Shown here in pieces: positions 38,836 to 49,756 of a DNA stretch of 64,000 nucleotides (the stretch's first letter is position 1; the number at the start of each line of letters is the position of its first letter). The notes under the pieces are model-generated. The model saw nothing but the letters and a program-made list of their open reading frames with translations. It searched no databases and was not told the origin of the DNA. The position numbers and the translations under genes are program-made. The DNA is from Apostichopus japonicus. Lineage: Eukaryota > Echinodermata > Holothuroidea > Aspidochirotida > Stichopodidae. Location of the stretch: assembly GCF_037975245.1 (NCBI RefSeq), contig NC_092580.1, positions 1,895,501 to 1,959,500 of the forward strand. Reading direction: 5' to 3'.

Positions 38836-39730
38836 TTGAGAGCGCAGTGTAGGAAGAGAAGGGGGAGGGGCGGTATCTTTTTAACGGTTTGGGTGAGCGT
38901 CTGCAATGATTCGTAATGACATGTTATCGCAAGCGTTCAACATGCTCAAATAAAATGAATCATGAGGAGGAATTCATGTCACTTTTCAACCATTTTTTGA
39001 AACAAATTGAGCGAATTGATCGCTAGTAATCTTGAAATTGATTTATCACGGTCATTGTCATCTTTCCCATATGTAACTTTCTAATAGAAAAGGAGGGAGG
39101 GCGAATCTGTACGTAATGTAATCAGAAATACTTTTAAAATGACACCAAAGAGACTAAAAATTCTTTTCGACTTTGTTAATGATGATGTCTTTTTAGAGAC
39201 ACCGTAGATACGTTGCTCGGTTCTGTTTACTGCAATAGTGGCACATGGAGACCAATATCCGCACTTAGTGGACCTAATGTTATAGTCGTGCATTGACCTT
39301 GAACAGAGGGGCCTACCGTGAAAACGTACGGAAAATTCATCCTTTTATATCTCAGCGAGACAATTTCACTGGATACAGAAATACGACTCAAAAGTCCTAA
39401 GATGTAGTCATTATAATAATCACATTAAAAGAAATGTATGAAAAGCAGATTAAAGATATGATGGACACTCAAATGTGGACCAAAAAACGATGTCCCTACG
39501 GATGCCGCCCAGTGACTTTTACATAATTTGTGTGTAGTAGGTTCTGTAGCTCTTTTGTGGACAAACTTTGGAATATGCTTAAAGTTTAGAGTTCATCCAT
39601 GCTTTAGATTAATGACGGACATAGATCATCACGTTTTATGAGAAGGAAGGCTGCTTTTAATTATTTACACAACCTCTGGGTAATGGGTACTGTAACTTTT
39701 CTGGGAGAAAGCTTTGAATATGCTGATAAG
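38836..39730. other. No confident gene; possible decayed THAP N-terminal half
   Basis: At 39461 an ATG opens a short frame with CPYGC (39491-39505), the spacing of a THAP N-terminal cysteine pair, but it ends at TAA after about 20 codons. A WEKAL-containing frame just before 39731 resembles the middle of a THAP domain but is in a different frame from the following exon. A related partial copy of that stretch lies at about 39533-39600. Confidence 0.3.
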
Positions 39731-39886
39731 GAAGAAAGTTTCGAGTTCCTCCCAAGTCCGGTTTCACTGGGCCAAGCCAGTACAGCTCCGTATGTAGCGA
39801 ACACTTCACGGAAGCAGACTACGATCCCTCCTTTTTACTGAAAGAAGAAATGGGCCTAACGGGTCGACAGAAACGAGTTCTTCCTG
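39731..39886 (+). CDS. THAP zinc-finger exon (C-terminal half of the domain)
   Basis: The frame reads through SGFTGPSQYSSVCSEHFTEA and on to LTGRQKRVLP, then meets the strong donor GTAAGT at 39887. CSEH supplies the second zinc-ligand pair (C-x2-H) of a THAP domain, and the S-x-Y-S-x-V-CSEHF pattern is typical of the family. THAP domains are DNA-binding C2CH fingers found in transcription factors and P-element-type transposases. The N-terminal half (C-x2-4-C and the conserved Trp) is not in frame here. The 5' border is uncertain: an in-frame TAA lies at 39727 and the only nearby acceptor is weak. It may be a broken copy. Confidence 0.6.
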
Positions 39887-40632
39887 GTAAGTACCCCACA
39901 TTGAAACTTCTAAGATCAGATCGGGGTAACAGGAAACCACCAGTGGATTAATTGGCGATCCTTTGGAGGAAGCGGGACCGAGCACGTAGTAAGTAGTATA
40001 CTACTAGGTCTTTACTAGTACTAGCGTTAGGCCTGCACTGAACCGCAAAAGACGAAGAGTTTCCTCGGAAAAAAAGACGAAGGAAAGAGGTAATTTTTTA
40101 CCTGTCATGTTGTTTTTATAACTGTGCAGGCCCTGGTTCTTAATTCTTATTGCAAATGTTCTTTTGTATATAAAGGTAGCTAAGGCTAGCTATACAGTAC
40201 CTACCACTACGACAATGGCAATAGGCAAGGGCTAGCATATATGCCTAAGTTACTGTACTGGCACAGTTTCGTCAAGTTCACAAGTGCAATCATGTTTGGC
40301 TAACACTTTGGAAGCAATAAAATAGCATTACTCAATTAAGAAATGAAGAGGGCTCGATCTAGTTGTACTTTATGATAAATTCTTTGTGTACGCAGTAAGT
40401 AATTGTTTGTATTGTTGGTAGGCATACTGTATCAGTATTTCATGTTCAGCCTATAGTATAAGACTCATTGTTTGACTTATTTAGCCCCTTAAATTGTGTA
40501 GAAATATTACTTATTAGTACAAGAACATCCTTGAAGGCCTAGTACTTGCTTTTTCATGAAGCTGAATCCTAAGTTACCATGAATAGTTACCTAATTGAAC
40601 TTTATTAAAGTTAAACAAAGTTTCCTTTCCAG

Positions 40633-40742
40633 CCCCTACCACTATAGGCAAGTCGGCCCAACCCCGGCCAGATCCGACCCCTTTCCCATTACAGTATGTA
40701 CATAACTTTTTACACAATGTCGATAAAGAAACTCAAGCTTGA
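40633..40742 (+). CDS. THAP-gene second exon, ends at TGA
   Basis: It follows TTTCCTTTCCAG. Its first two bases (CC) complete the codon left open at 39886 to give Ala, so the junction reads KRVLP-APTTIGK. This matches the position of the A-V-P-T motif that closes THAP domains. After 35 further codons, including a Pro-rich run (SAQPRPDPTPFPL), the frame meets TGA at 40740. The same frame stays open for 73 codons beyond the stop, starting at an ATG at 40743. Either the protein is very short (domain plus tail) or the TGA is a disabling mutation. I see no transposase or coiled-coil region. Confidence 0.5.
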
Positions 40743-41047
40743 ATGGCTCCTTTTGACGATGTAACACTTGGCACAAAAAAAGGAAAAATAACTGAAGCCT
40801 GTGGTCAAAGGGACGGTGACAAACTTTGCAATGAAGAAATCACTGTGCTATTGAATGCACATGTTATTTGGCAACTCTCAATGCAGAGAGAAACATACTG
40901 TGAGATTAAAAATCCTTTTCAGTATCAGCTTCCCACAAATTTACAAAAATTTTCAACTCACTAAACTTTGTTTTCAAACAATAATAATGCATCCTAACTG
41001 TTGTTGTAGGTCTCCTCCCCACAATCACTGGACTTCCAATCACTGGA
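40743..41047 (+). other. In-frame open extension after the THAP stop
   Basis: An open frame of 73 codons (40743-40964) follows the TGA in the same frame and begins MAPFDDVTLG. I recognise no domain. It could be the former continuation of the THAP protein or chance. The rest of the interval up to the gag relic shows nothing clear. Confidence 0.25.
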
Positions 41048-42071
41048 CTACCATCGAGCCTTCAGACCTACAAATTGCACCTTGTTCCTGGCTCTATGGT
41101 TCCGGGTGTCTCTAGTTTCCCTGTCCTCCAATAATGGTTGACGGTCCTGGTACCGGCAATGGGTTCGGGCATTCACTGGCATAGTGGCCATGCTCATGAC
41201 AGCGATAGCATTCCACTGACTCTTGTAACCCCATTGTCTGTTTCGACGACTTTCTGTTGGTCTATTCGTCTTTTCCAAGGTCTCCACTCTTTTTGACAAT
41301 GCAGTCTGGTCGTTCTTTATTTCGTAGAGAATCCCTGTCTGCTTTTCCACAGTGGTTACTAGTGTCTCCCAGAATAGCACACAATTGAGGATTAGACCTG
41401 TGTTACTTCCATCCTGTATACTCCAGGCTTCTGGCCTTTGCGCCAGGTTAAGTTGTTAGACTCTTCAGACATGTCTAATGCCCAGTCTCGCAGAGCGATG
41501 AAAGAGAGGGTCGCATCATCCTTCATCAAATGCTTGACTTCCCTCCTGAGGACCATATCTGACAGGCCATCTCTAAACTGCTCCTTGAGGGTACCTTCTA
41601 CGTTCGGAGCACCATCGAAGGCCTTTAACTTGTCGGACAGCTTCATCAGGGAGAACGCATATGTGGACACCGACTCCCCATCCCTCTGAACTCGGTTGCA
41701 CAGCTCCCTCATAAGCAGTAAACGGAGTGCCTCCCTCCGAAAGTCTCCCGAAGGAGTTCGAATAGCTTGCTTAGAGCCGATACCTCACCCTGTGGCCGGT
41801 GCCTAACCTCATGTCTAGCACTCCCCTCAAGATGTGCAACGATAAACTCTGAGGCATCCTGGCCTTCTAATTTCCTTAGTCGCAGAGCTGCTTTTGCTTT
41901 CTCAATAAAGGAAAGCACATCCTCATCTTCTACCCCTGAAAACGATCTAAACTTCTTCTCCTTGGGCAAGAAGTAGACTACTCCAGGGCACTGGGAACTA
42001 CCCTTCTTGGCCTCCACCAGTTCCTTCTCCAACTCATCCAGACATTGACGCATCTCCTCTAAGTCTGCCAT
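41048..42071 (-). pseudogene. Ty3/gypsy-type gag relic with CCHC zinc knuckle
   Basis: Reading from 42071 downward on the minus strand, the first segment (42071-41709) starts MADLEEMRQ and has a predicted coiled start and a capsid-like helical region. A second segment in another frame (41712-41392) continues it with LCNRVQRDGESVSTYAF, a pattern typical of Ty3-type Gag. A third covers 41380-41048. The zinc knuckle lies at 41169-41210 (C-x2-C-x4-H-x4-C) in yet another frame. At least two frame breaks are visible, one near 41740 and one before the knuckle, so the copy is dead as read. No protease, reverse transcriptase or integrase follows within the window. Gag packages element RNA in such transposons. 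A domesticated gag is unlikely given the breaks, unless they are assembly errors. Confidence 0.75.
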
Positions 42072-42133
42072 CTTTCGCTACGCCTCAAGATAATCCCTTG
42101 AAGTTCCTACTTCCTTCAGTCAACTGTGTATTA

Positions 42134-42150
42134 CCCCACTCGTACTACCA
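42134..42150 (-). other. Possible primer-binding site of the gag element
   Basis: On the minus strand the sequence TGGTAGTACGAGTGGGG begins two bases after CTCTACA, 62 bases before the gag ATG. This is the position expected for a tRNA primer-binding site just inside a 5' LTR. I cannot match the tRNA, and no second LTR copy was found. Confidence 0.3.
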
Positions 42151-42153
42151 AGT

Positions 42154-45100
42154 GTAGAGCCGGGAGTGGTCAGGTTGTCAGTGTGGTGACGCCCATGGGG
42201 GGAGATGGGGTGACACAAATGACTGAGTTAAAGATTGGTTTATTTGGCAAGCAGTGTATTATTGCTCCTCTCTAGCGAGCTCTCATAAAGCTTTTAACCT
42301 GCCACGCAAAGGTGAAAATAAACATTTTCAAATCAATGAGGTGTCGCATACACGAGTAGTAATTGCGAGCACTGAATAAAAAGTAAAAGTTGACTTTGGT
42401 TAGAGACTTTGCGGGGTGTCCAACCCTCAACCAAAGGAGTTGTGGGGAGCCAAGAAGGTAAAAAAATGCATATTCCCACACGTAGGTAGGGTTCTCCCCT
42501 TGTAGGGAGCGGACTCCCCATTTAGGGAGCGTTTTCCACATGTAGGGAGGGTTCTCCCAAGATAGTTTTTAGTTGTGCTATTTACAACCTTTGTATTTTT
42601 ATGTCAGGTTGAAGCGGGGTGGGTGTATATTTCCATACCATCCCGCCCCCAACCCCTTCCCACCCAGTATCATTTTACACAGCAGACCCTTAGCAAGCCT
42701 CAAAAATTTGCTGTGAGAACTTTAAACACTAACATTTTTCATTCTTAAATCTCTCCTCCTTAGTATCACTATTAAATGTCCTCTTAAGGTTATGTTATGT
42801 GTCTTCTTAGTGCTTTGTTATGTGTTCTGTAGTTCTGACATCTTTGATAGATGTCCCAAAGAGTGTCTGCCTGTAAAGTTTCCGTAATCATATTAGCCAG
42901 AAATGAATAATTGATGAGGTCACACCTGCATCCAACAGAACCAGGCATTTAGCTCTCACGCCACACGCTCCTTGCAGCTGGTGCAAGGACCGCAGTGGCA
43001 AAAGGCATGAATTTGTAATGCCTCATCCTTAATGGCAGAGAGACTATGAATAGAAGTGTTATAATGTTACCAACGAGGATGTTGTCTACTCTGAATTTCA
43101 GATTAGGCAAGAGCGTTTTGGGGGGGATAAGACGCACCCTGGACCCATCTCTGAAGGTCTGGCAGGTATAACTTATGGAGATGCTCGCAGGACACAGGTG
43201 CGTTGGAATTTTCCTTGTCTCTGGCCCCCTCCATCTTCCATTCTTCTCCCCACCCCCCCACCCCCACCCCCTCTGCATTTATTTATTATGTCCACATTCT
43301 TAAAGGTACTGTACCAGAGCTGACATTTCTAAACTACGGATATCTCTTGTTTTAGATTATGAATAGCAGAGCCACCCTCCTATTTCTGTTTATAGATTGT
43401 TTATGATTTGCGTACAAGTATAAAGTATACCTACTAGATTCGGAAGTATGTCAGCTGATGAAGTTTTTGTTTCATGGACAAGACCGTCATAAGTTGATGT
43501 AGGGTTACATAGCAGTTGTACGGGTATGCTACTGTAGACAAGGACAGAATAAAGCGCCCTCACTACCTGTTGTGTTCTAACATGTCTCATACCAGCACAA
43601 CAGTGTCCTGTTTCATTTAAGCTTTTACACTGGTTCGAGAGTAAACCTCCTGTATCAACCAATTCTTGGCTTTAACCTAATATTGTAAACATTGATCAAG
43701 ATCTAATAATATGGTAAAGTTTGATCAAGGTACCAGTTTACTTAAGAATAGAAAGTCTTTTTTTTTCGTCTGTAGTTAGGTAATAGCTTGGCTGGCCTAT
43801 CCCCCAATCCCAACAGTTTTATTATGTTATTTCATTAAGCATTATCTTGTCCCCCCCCCCTACCAATGGGCTGCCAAAAACTTAGTATCCTTGTTTGGAG
43901 AAATTGTAAAAATCTTCATCATTAATCCAAAACAAGCACTAAGTAATAGAAAGAGAGAAATTAAAGGGAGGGGGGGTGGCAATTTTTGTTTTGTGTTTGC
44001 CTGGTGTGACAGTCGTAAAGATACCATTCATGTGTACTTATTAAAGTGTGGTGAAATTTAAGAATGGTCTCGACATCCCTGCTGTTAGGTTCTATGTAAG
44101 GTAATATTAGTGAATGTACCTCAAGAAAGTACATGTGCTACGGGAAAAGTTGAGAAATTAGCCACTCCCACCTCCCCCTCCCCCCACTCCACCCAGTAAA
44201 ATGTATGGGTAAATTCAAACTGAAGCTAGTTCTTGGACATGCCACTGGAGTTGCACTTCATGTTAAAATCAATAGGTTGAACAAACTTCCATTGATAAGA
44301 TCGAATTAATTGATCAATCTCAACTTACTAAAGCCAGCTTACTCGGAAACAAATATCTTTCAGTTATGGCTTGTTTTGATATATTCTTCATTATAATGAT
44401 TACACAAAGTGTTTGGTTTTAAGTGTAGAAATCATGTCACCTTCTATGTGAGTTGCCATAAATCAATGCTTTGCTTTACTTTTGTTGGTGAACTCGGTTT
44501 GATCAGTGCTGTTCTACCCAACCTTTACCCCCCACCTATCCCCACCCCCAAATTGCAGTTGTCTTCGGATTGGTTTGACTAGACTTACATGTTTGAAAGA
44601 CTTGCCTGCAGCTTTTGTTTACTTTTCAATTGAGTGTTTTGTTTTGAAATTATTTTTGAAGTGATATTGTTTTCGTAAGCTTCACTTTCACCCTCATTTT
44701 GCATGAAAAAATGTTGTTATGGTAATATGTGTATCTTTGCTGAACATCAGAAAGAAAAAAAAAATACAAGAAGATAATTTCATAATGAAACTATAGTTTA
44801 GAGAATTAATACCCAGGAGATTCTCAAAGAATATTACTTTAGATTTGCCAGATTTTCTGAAAACATCGGTTCTAATCCTGCCAGACTGTATGTTCAGTTA
44901 AAGTAGCATTCAGCTTGAAAAATCTCAATTAAAAACCAAACCATGTATTCCATATCAAATACAAACATAATCGATGTTCAAATGATAGAAATTACACAAA
45001 GAAAAAAACTATCATAAAAACATTAAATTTTTTTTTTTAAATATGCTCAAGGGGGGGGCGGCTGCCCCTTCACCCCCCCTTGGCTACACGCCTGTGTGCG

Positions 45101-45292
45101 TGTGTATGTATGTAAGTTTCTAAAGCCATGAGAGACCATACTCTGGCCCACTCAATACATCACATGCATAAATAAGTGCGTTTCTGTTGGGTTTGATACA
45201 GTCATGGTAGAATTTAATTATGATCTCATCAATGTCTCTCTCTTGTACGATCGCAGTTTTCCATCCTCTCTCTCTCTTCACAACTCTTTCAG
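42154..45292. other. No confident gene; small repeats
   Basis: 42478-42560 has four copies of a 20-bp motif (TGTAGGGAG plus CGTTCTCCCC-like). A GC-richer patch at about 42950-43240 keeps a 109-codon minus-strand frame open (42949-43278) with a hydrophobic stretch, unrecognised. At 45050-45095 a G/C-run block ending GGCTACACGCCTG resembles the right end of a CAGTGGCG-type element. Confidence 0.35.
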
Positions 45293-45414
45293 ATCAACCG
45301 GGGACGGTAGAAACGACCACAGTAAAGAACCTTGAGGGCAGTCAGAGCGTGGAAGGTTCCCCCTGGAGGGACTCATCCCTCTCGCTGACCAAGAAGAAGA
45401 AGAAGTTCTGAACG
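45293..45414 (+). CDS. Alternative terminal exon candidate with Lys-rich end
   Basis: The exon follows a strong pyrimidine tract and acceptor (CACAACTCTTTCAG), is GC-rich compared with its flanks, and runs 39 full codons to TGA at 45412-45414. It starts with AT as the last two bases of a codon, the same phase as the PPxY exon. It could therefore splice to the transmembrane exon (A + AT = Asn), giving a different short cytoplasmic tail: QPGTVETTTV, then SQSVEGSPWRDSS, then TKKKKKF. It lacks PPxY motifs. It may equally be the last exon of another gene whose upstream exons I did not find. After the TGA the same frame continues 16 codons to TAG (see findings). Confidence 0.55.
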
Positions 45415-48400
45415 CCATCATTCTTGTCAAAGAAGAAGAAGGACAAAAAGGCGGAGAGCTAGAAGAAGAATCGCTACTTTTAAAATGACGAGTCAAATTT
45501 CTTTCCATAAGTTTGTTTGTGTGGAAAGTTGGTTGTAAACGTTAGTAAGCAGTCCTGTTAGAGTTCAACTGTCGGATGCTGTGAGAAGGAGAGGCGGCCA
45601 GCATATCTCCAAAGTACTGATCACTATCATCCTCCCTCCCCTCTCGTTTTTACAATTTTTTTTATATTTGTTTCTCTCTTTGCAAGTACTGTGTTTGTAG
45701 ACCCATTATAACAGCTACATGTAAGTCAAGTATATGCCTACTCCGTGATGCGAGAAGCTTCTCTCGAGTGTCCATGGTGACAGGAAGTAGTCAGGGCAGA
45801 GGTCAACGGTATAAAAATGTCCAGATTTTTTTGGGCCAGATTTTTTGTTGTTGTTGGCTTCCATTATATAAGTTTATTGGGTTGTTGTTAAATAGTGAAA
45901 TTACCTCTAGACTGTATCAGAATTTGTTCCAGGGGAAAGTTTTCTCCCTCTCTTTGTATATTTTCCCCTCACTTTTCTCTTAAATTTGAGGCTAACAGGA
46001 TTGCAGAGTGTACACGGTCTATTTACTCCAGTCGCATAAATAACTTTTGTGTATAGTACATAATATCATGTATTTGTTTGAACAGATTTTAAGCATTGGA
46101 GTCGTATCACTTTCCTTGGTTAGTATTTTGTGTAGATATGTATGAGAATGGCGCACATAAAGGCTCCTTCCTTCTTGCATGCCAGGGTTTCCGTAACCGG
46201 ACCACATGTTGACTCGGTTTGTGTATTTCCCTGAAATGTTATTCTCATTTGTATTTTTTTTTTTTTTTTTTAACCTATCTGAATGTTTGCATTGTTGGTA
46301 CTGTATGCATATTGTGAAGAGAAAGTTTGTCTTTTGTTTCTGTTTCGAGGCAAGGTCACAGTGATAGAAATCATGATAACTACAGCTCTTTGATATAATA
46401 AAAACTGCCTTCACAATCGAGAGAAAGCCACTCGTTTGTTATCTTCTTACATTGGAGCACGAACGTCACTTTTTATACATACTTTTTAATATTTTAGATC
46501 TTGAACTTCAAAATCCAGCCAAGATTTTTAAACCACATTAGAACTGCTGTCGTGAAAGTACACATTGATAATTGCTTTGCTGAAATATTTCTGTAAATTC
46601 TCGTGGATCAAGGACTATCAGACTAGCGTTATGTTGTAACAAAACTCTCTTCACAGGACAAGAGAGGCATGTTCAGAATTATTTCTCGACATGCAGCAGT
46701 GCAAAGTTCCAGTAACCAATGAAGCTAATATTTATTCGCGTGGCTCTGTTTATGTGCTGTTATCAGGAGCATTACACGGAAATAAGAATAGAAACAATCC
46801 CCTAGCTAATTTATCATTTGTAATTATTCTTTTGCTTATTCTCTAAAATCACTAAAAAAAAAATTGCACAAGCATTTTTTGCCAGGAGTCTTAGCCATAT
46901 CCAATTTCTAGTATGCCATGTACGATCCATGAAGATAGGAAATGATCTGGAATTGCTTTATTTTGTTTTGTCAAAGATGTTAAACATAGTAAACGAGCAG
47001 CTTATGTCAATAAGAAACACTTTGAAACTGCCTGTATTAAAGGTGTGCATTTTCACTCATCTAAACACATTGTGTTATGTACACTTCACAGGCATGCTTC
47101 ATTTTGTTTCCATATTTGAAGGATAGCTTTTTTTCCTTCCTCTTTTCTTTTCTATTGGCTTTGGATTCAGACCTTCTTAAAATTTAGTTGTAGGAGTACC
47201 TTAGTAAGTGCAATTTTAATAGTACCAAACACAAAACAAAAATAACGTAATTATCATATAGGTCTTTTAATGATTTTTGCAGGTTTAACAACATAAAGAA
47301 AATGGGGAATATATCAGTAACAGCATCTGGTCAACAGAGGCCGATCTGTATGGAATGTGGTTTGTTTAGTAGTGTAGCGGAGCATGAATAAAACAATTAA
47401 CCTTGTTGAATGGATGAAGAATGAATGGGCTTTGTGAAACCTGGTATTTTGTAATAAAAGAAAGAAGGAAACAAACATTTCAAAGGGTATTTTGTTTTTC
47501 AAATATGACTGCATGTTGAAATATTTATGATTTTCCTTTGGATATGACATGTAATCTTCATTTGTACAACAAAGCCAAGCTTAAAAACAATTTTTACTGT
47601 TTTTTCTCTTAATTCATAATAATTAAATGGCTAGACACATAAAAAGTATGAATATATTCCTCATTCCTTGTGTTAAGGTTACGTCTTGGATGCATGTATT
47701 CATGTTTAAAGTATTTCATTACGACTTGTATTCTCAATTATTGACATTGCTAAGATAGTTCTTCAATGTTGTTTCGTCTATGTTATTTATATAGAAATAT
47801 TAAACTGTTCGGTTTGGTTTTTTAAAAGTTTTTACACAGAAAAAACAGTGAAATACGGCGACCGGTTGTTAAAGTATGAAGTCTGTTAGCCCGCTGTTGA
47901 CTCGTTATTTGTATCTAGTCTTGATCTTGATTTATGAAAGGTGTAGCTATGATGATGATGCAGAATAATATTTGCCTGTAAACTTCAAATGCATTTCACA
48001 AGTTTCAAAAGCCAGCATGGGGAGGTTGTGAACAAACCTGTAGTTATGCATGCTGTGATTGGATAATAAGGGAATAGCTATCTTCAGACCACGAGGAAGT
48101 GTATCCCTGTGTACCTCTGGGCGGGTTCATTCAACAACTTCCTTGGTATTTTGCCTATTTTTGAGGTTACCATGGTGATGTGGTCGCAATGACTCATTCT
48201 GCAGCCATTGTGTGTATGTCGGGGTGGTCCATATTAAGAGATTTGTAACAATAGCAGAGGTGGAAGGGAAATATTACAAAAGAAATAGGCAGTATTTATA
48301 GAAAAGTTTGGATCAACTGATGTTCATTACAGGTGTACTGAAACTAATAGCACAATGAATAATTATGTCATATATCAAAATTAGCATGATTCCTATGCCT

Positions 48401-49750
48401 GATTTTCCATGTTGTTGTCATGTGAGCGTTCGTGTTTAAAGTGGAGGGTTTTGCAGTCACCATGGGAACCGATACCCCACAGTTTGTATAGTTCATGCAT
48501 GTAGTTAGCCCAACTACAATTTTGGAAAAATAGATTCTTTGCACAGAAATATAAAAAAAAAGAATGGAAACAAAAAATTTGGGAAGGTGAGGTGAGGTAT
48601 AACTGCAAGGCTGTAAAATGATACAAAGTTCATGAAAAGTTAAAATTGAGATAAAAAGTTGAATGTATATCCTGTATGGTAGTTAATTAGTGTTATGTAA
48701 CCAAATTTGAACATTGATATAACGAAACCTAAAAATGGTTATCAAAGAGTGAATGATGACAGTCAGAAATGCTGTAAAGAAATTGCCATGGTATTAATCG
48801 TGATGTTGTATTTGTACGGCAAGATCACCCAGGTCGATCTGAAGTTTCTTTTTTTTTTTTTTCCAGATAAGAGGTTCTGTTTTGTGAAGTGTTTGGTTGG
48901 TTGGAAGAGTAGACTTTGGATCGACTCTTAATCCCAGGCAGGGGAGTGACAGGGTCTTCTCTTTTCCAATATTTATAGTTTTCGGACAAAAAGTATCCTT
49001 TATAAACTCGAAATTAATTTTCAATCAAAAATGGTGGGGGGGGGGGGTAAAAGAATCTTGACACATTTTGCTCCAGTAGCAACCAAACATAATAAAATCA
49101 TGTAAATGGGGGGATGATTTTATACATACTGATTTTGTTTTTATAGTTATTTAATATGTTTCCTTTCGTTTTCTGTAAATAAAGAATGAACACATGTCTT
49201 CTGTTATTCATATTGTGGCTTGATCATTGCTTGTGGGATTGGAATGGCTTCTTTAGAATAAATGTTGCAATATCGTGTCCCAAAAGAGGTGGAAAATAAA
49301 CAGGCAGTCCTGAAATTCCTTTTCTTTCCGTGTTTATTTCTTGTCTGTCTCTCTCTCATTTCTAGTTGTAGAAGAAAAAACAGAGAGCGATTTGAGAACT
49401 TGTCTGGTCCTTACAAATGGAACTGGCAGTTGACCTTGCTTAACATACCCACACATACATATAACAGGATGTTATAAATAATCTGACAGACTAGTTTGGA
49501 AAAATAAATGTTTTGACAAGACAGGATATAGTCGATATTAAAGCTAGATGATATTTCTCAAAAATCGTTTTGCCCTTTGAAAGGCCTTGTAACTAAAACA
49601 ATAGGTCTACTACACCCTTTTAAGCCAATTGAAACATTCTGTAATGTGTTTTGTGATGCATAATACAACCCAGCCCACCCCCACCCTTTCCTCCCCAACT
49701 TTCAGTTGAACAATTTTGTGAAAAATTAGAACCTTATAAACCATAAAAAA
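45415..49750. other. Probable 3' untranslated region and intergenic DNA
   Basis: Downstream of the 45.3-kb stop the plus strand has AATAAA at 46397-46402 and at 49178-49183. The second is followed by TGT/CT-rich sequence, so either could end the transcript. Poly-T lies at about 46255-46271 and 48848-48863, and poly-G at 49035. No coding exon was found on either strand. Confidence 0.4.
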
Positions 49751-49756
49751 TCAAGA

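Noticed and set aside
43445-43490. CTGATGA motif, checked as a hammerhead ribozyme core
   Set aside because: The second conserved GAAA core and the flanking helices are absent.
45278-45508. 76-codon Ser-rich minus-strand frame
   Set aside because: Antisense shadow of the plus-strand exon at 45293-45414, which has the splice acceptor.
46019-46414. 131-codon minus-strand open frame
   Set aside because: It contains a translated poly-T tract, has no domain, and lies in the probable 3' untranslated region of the opposite strand.
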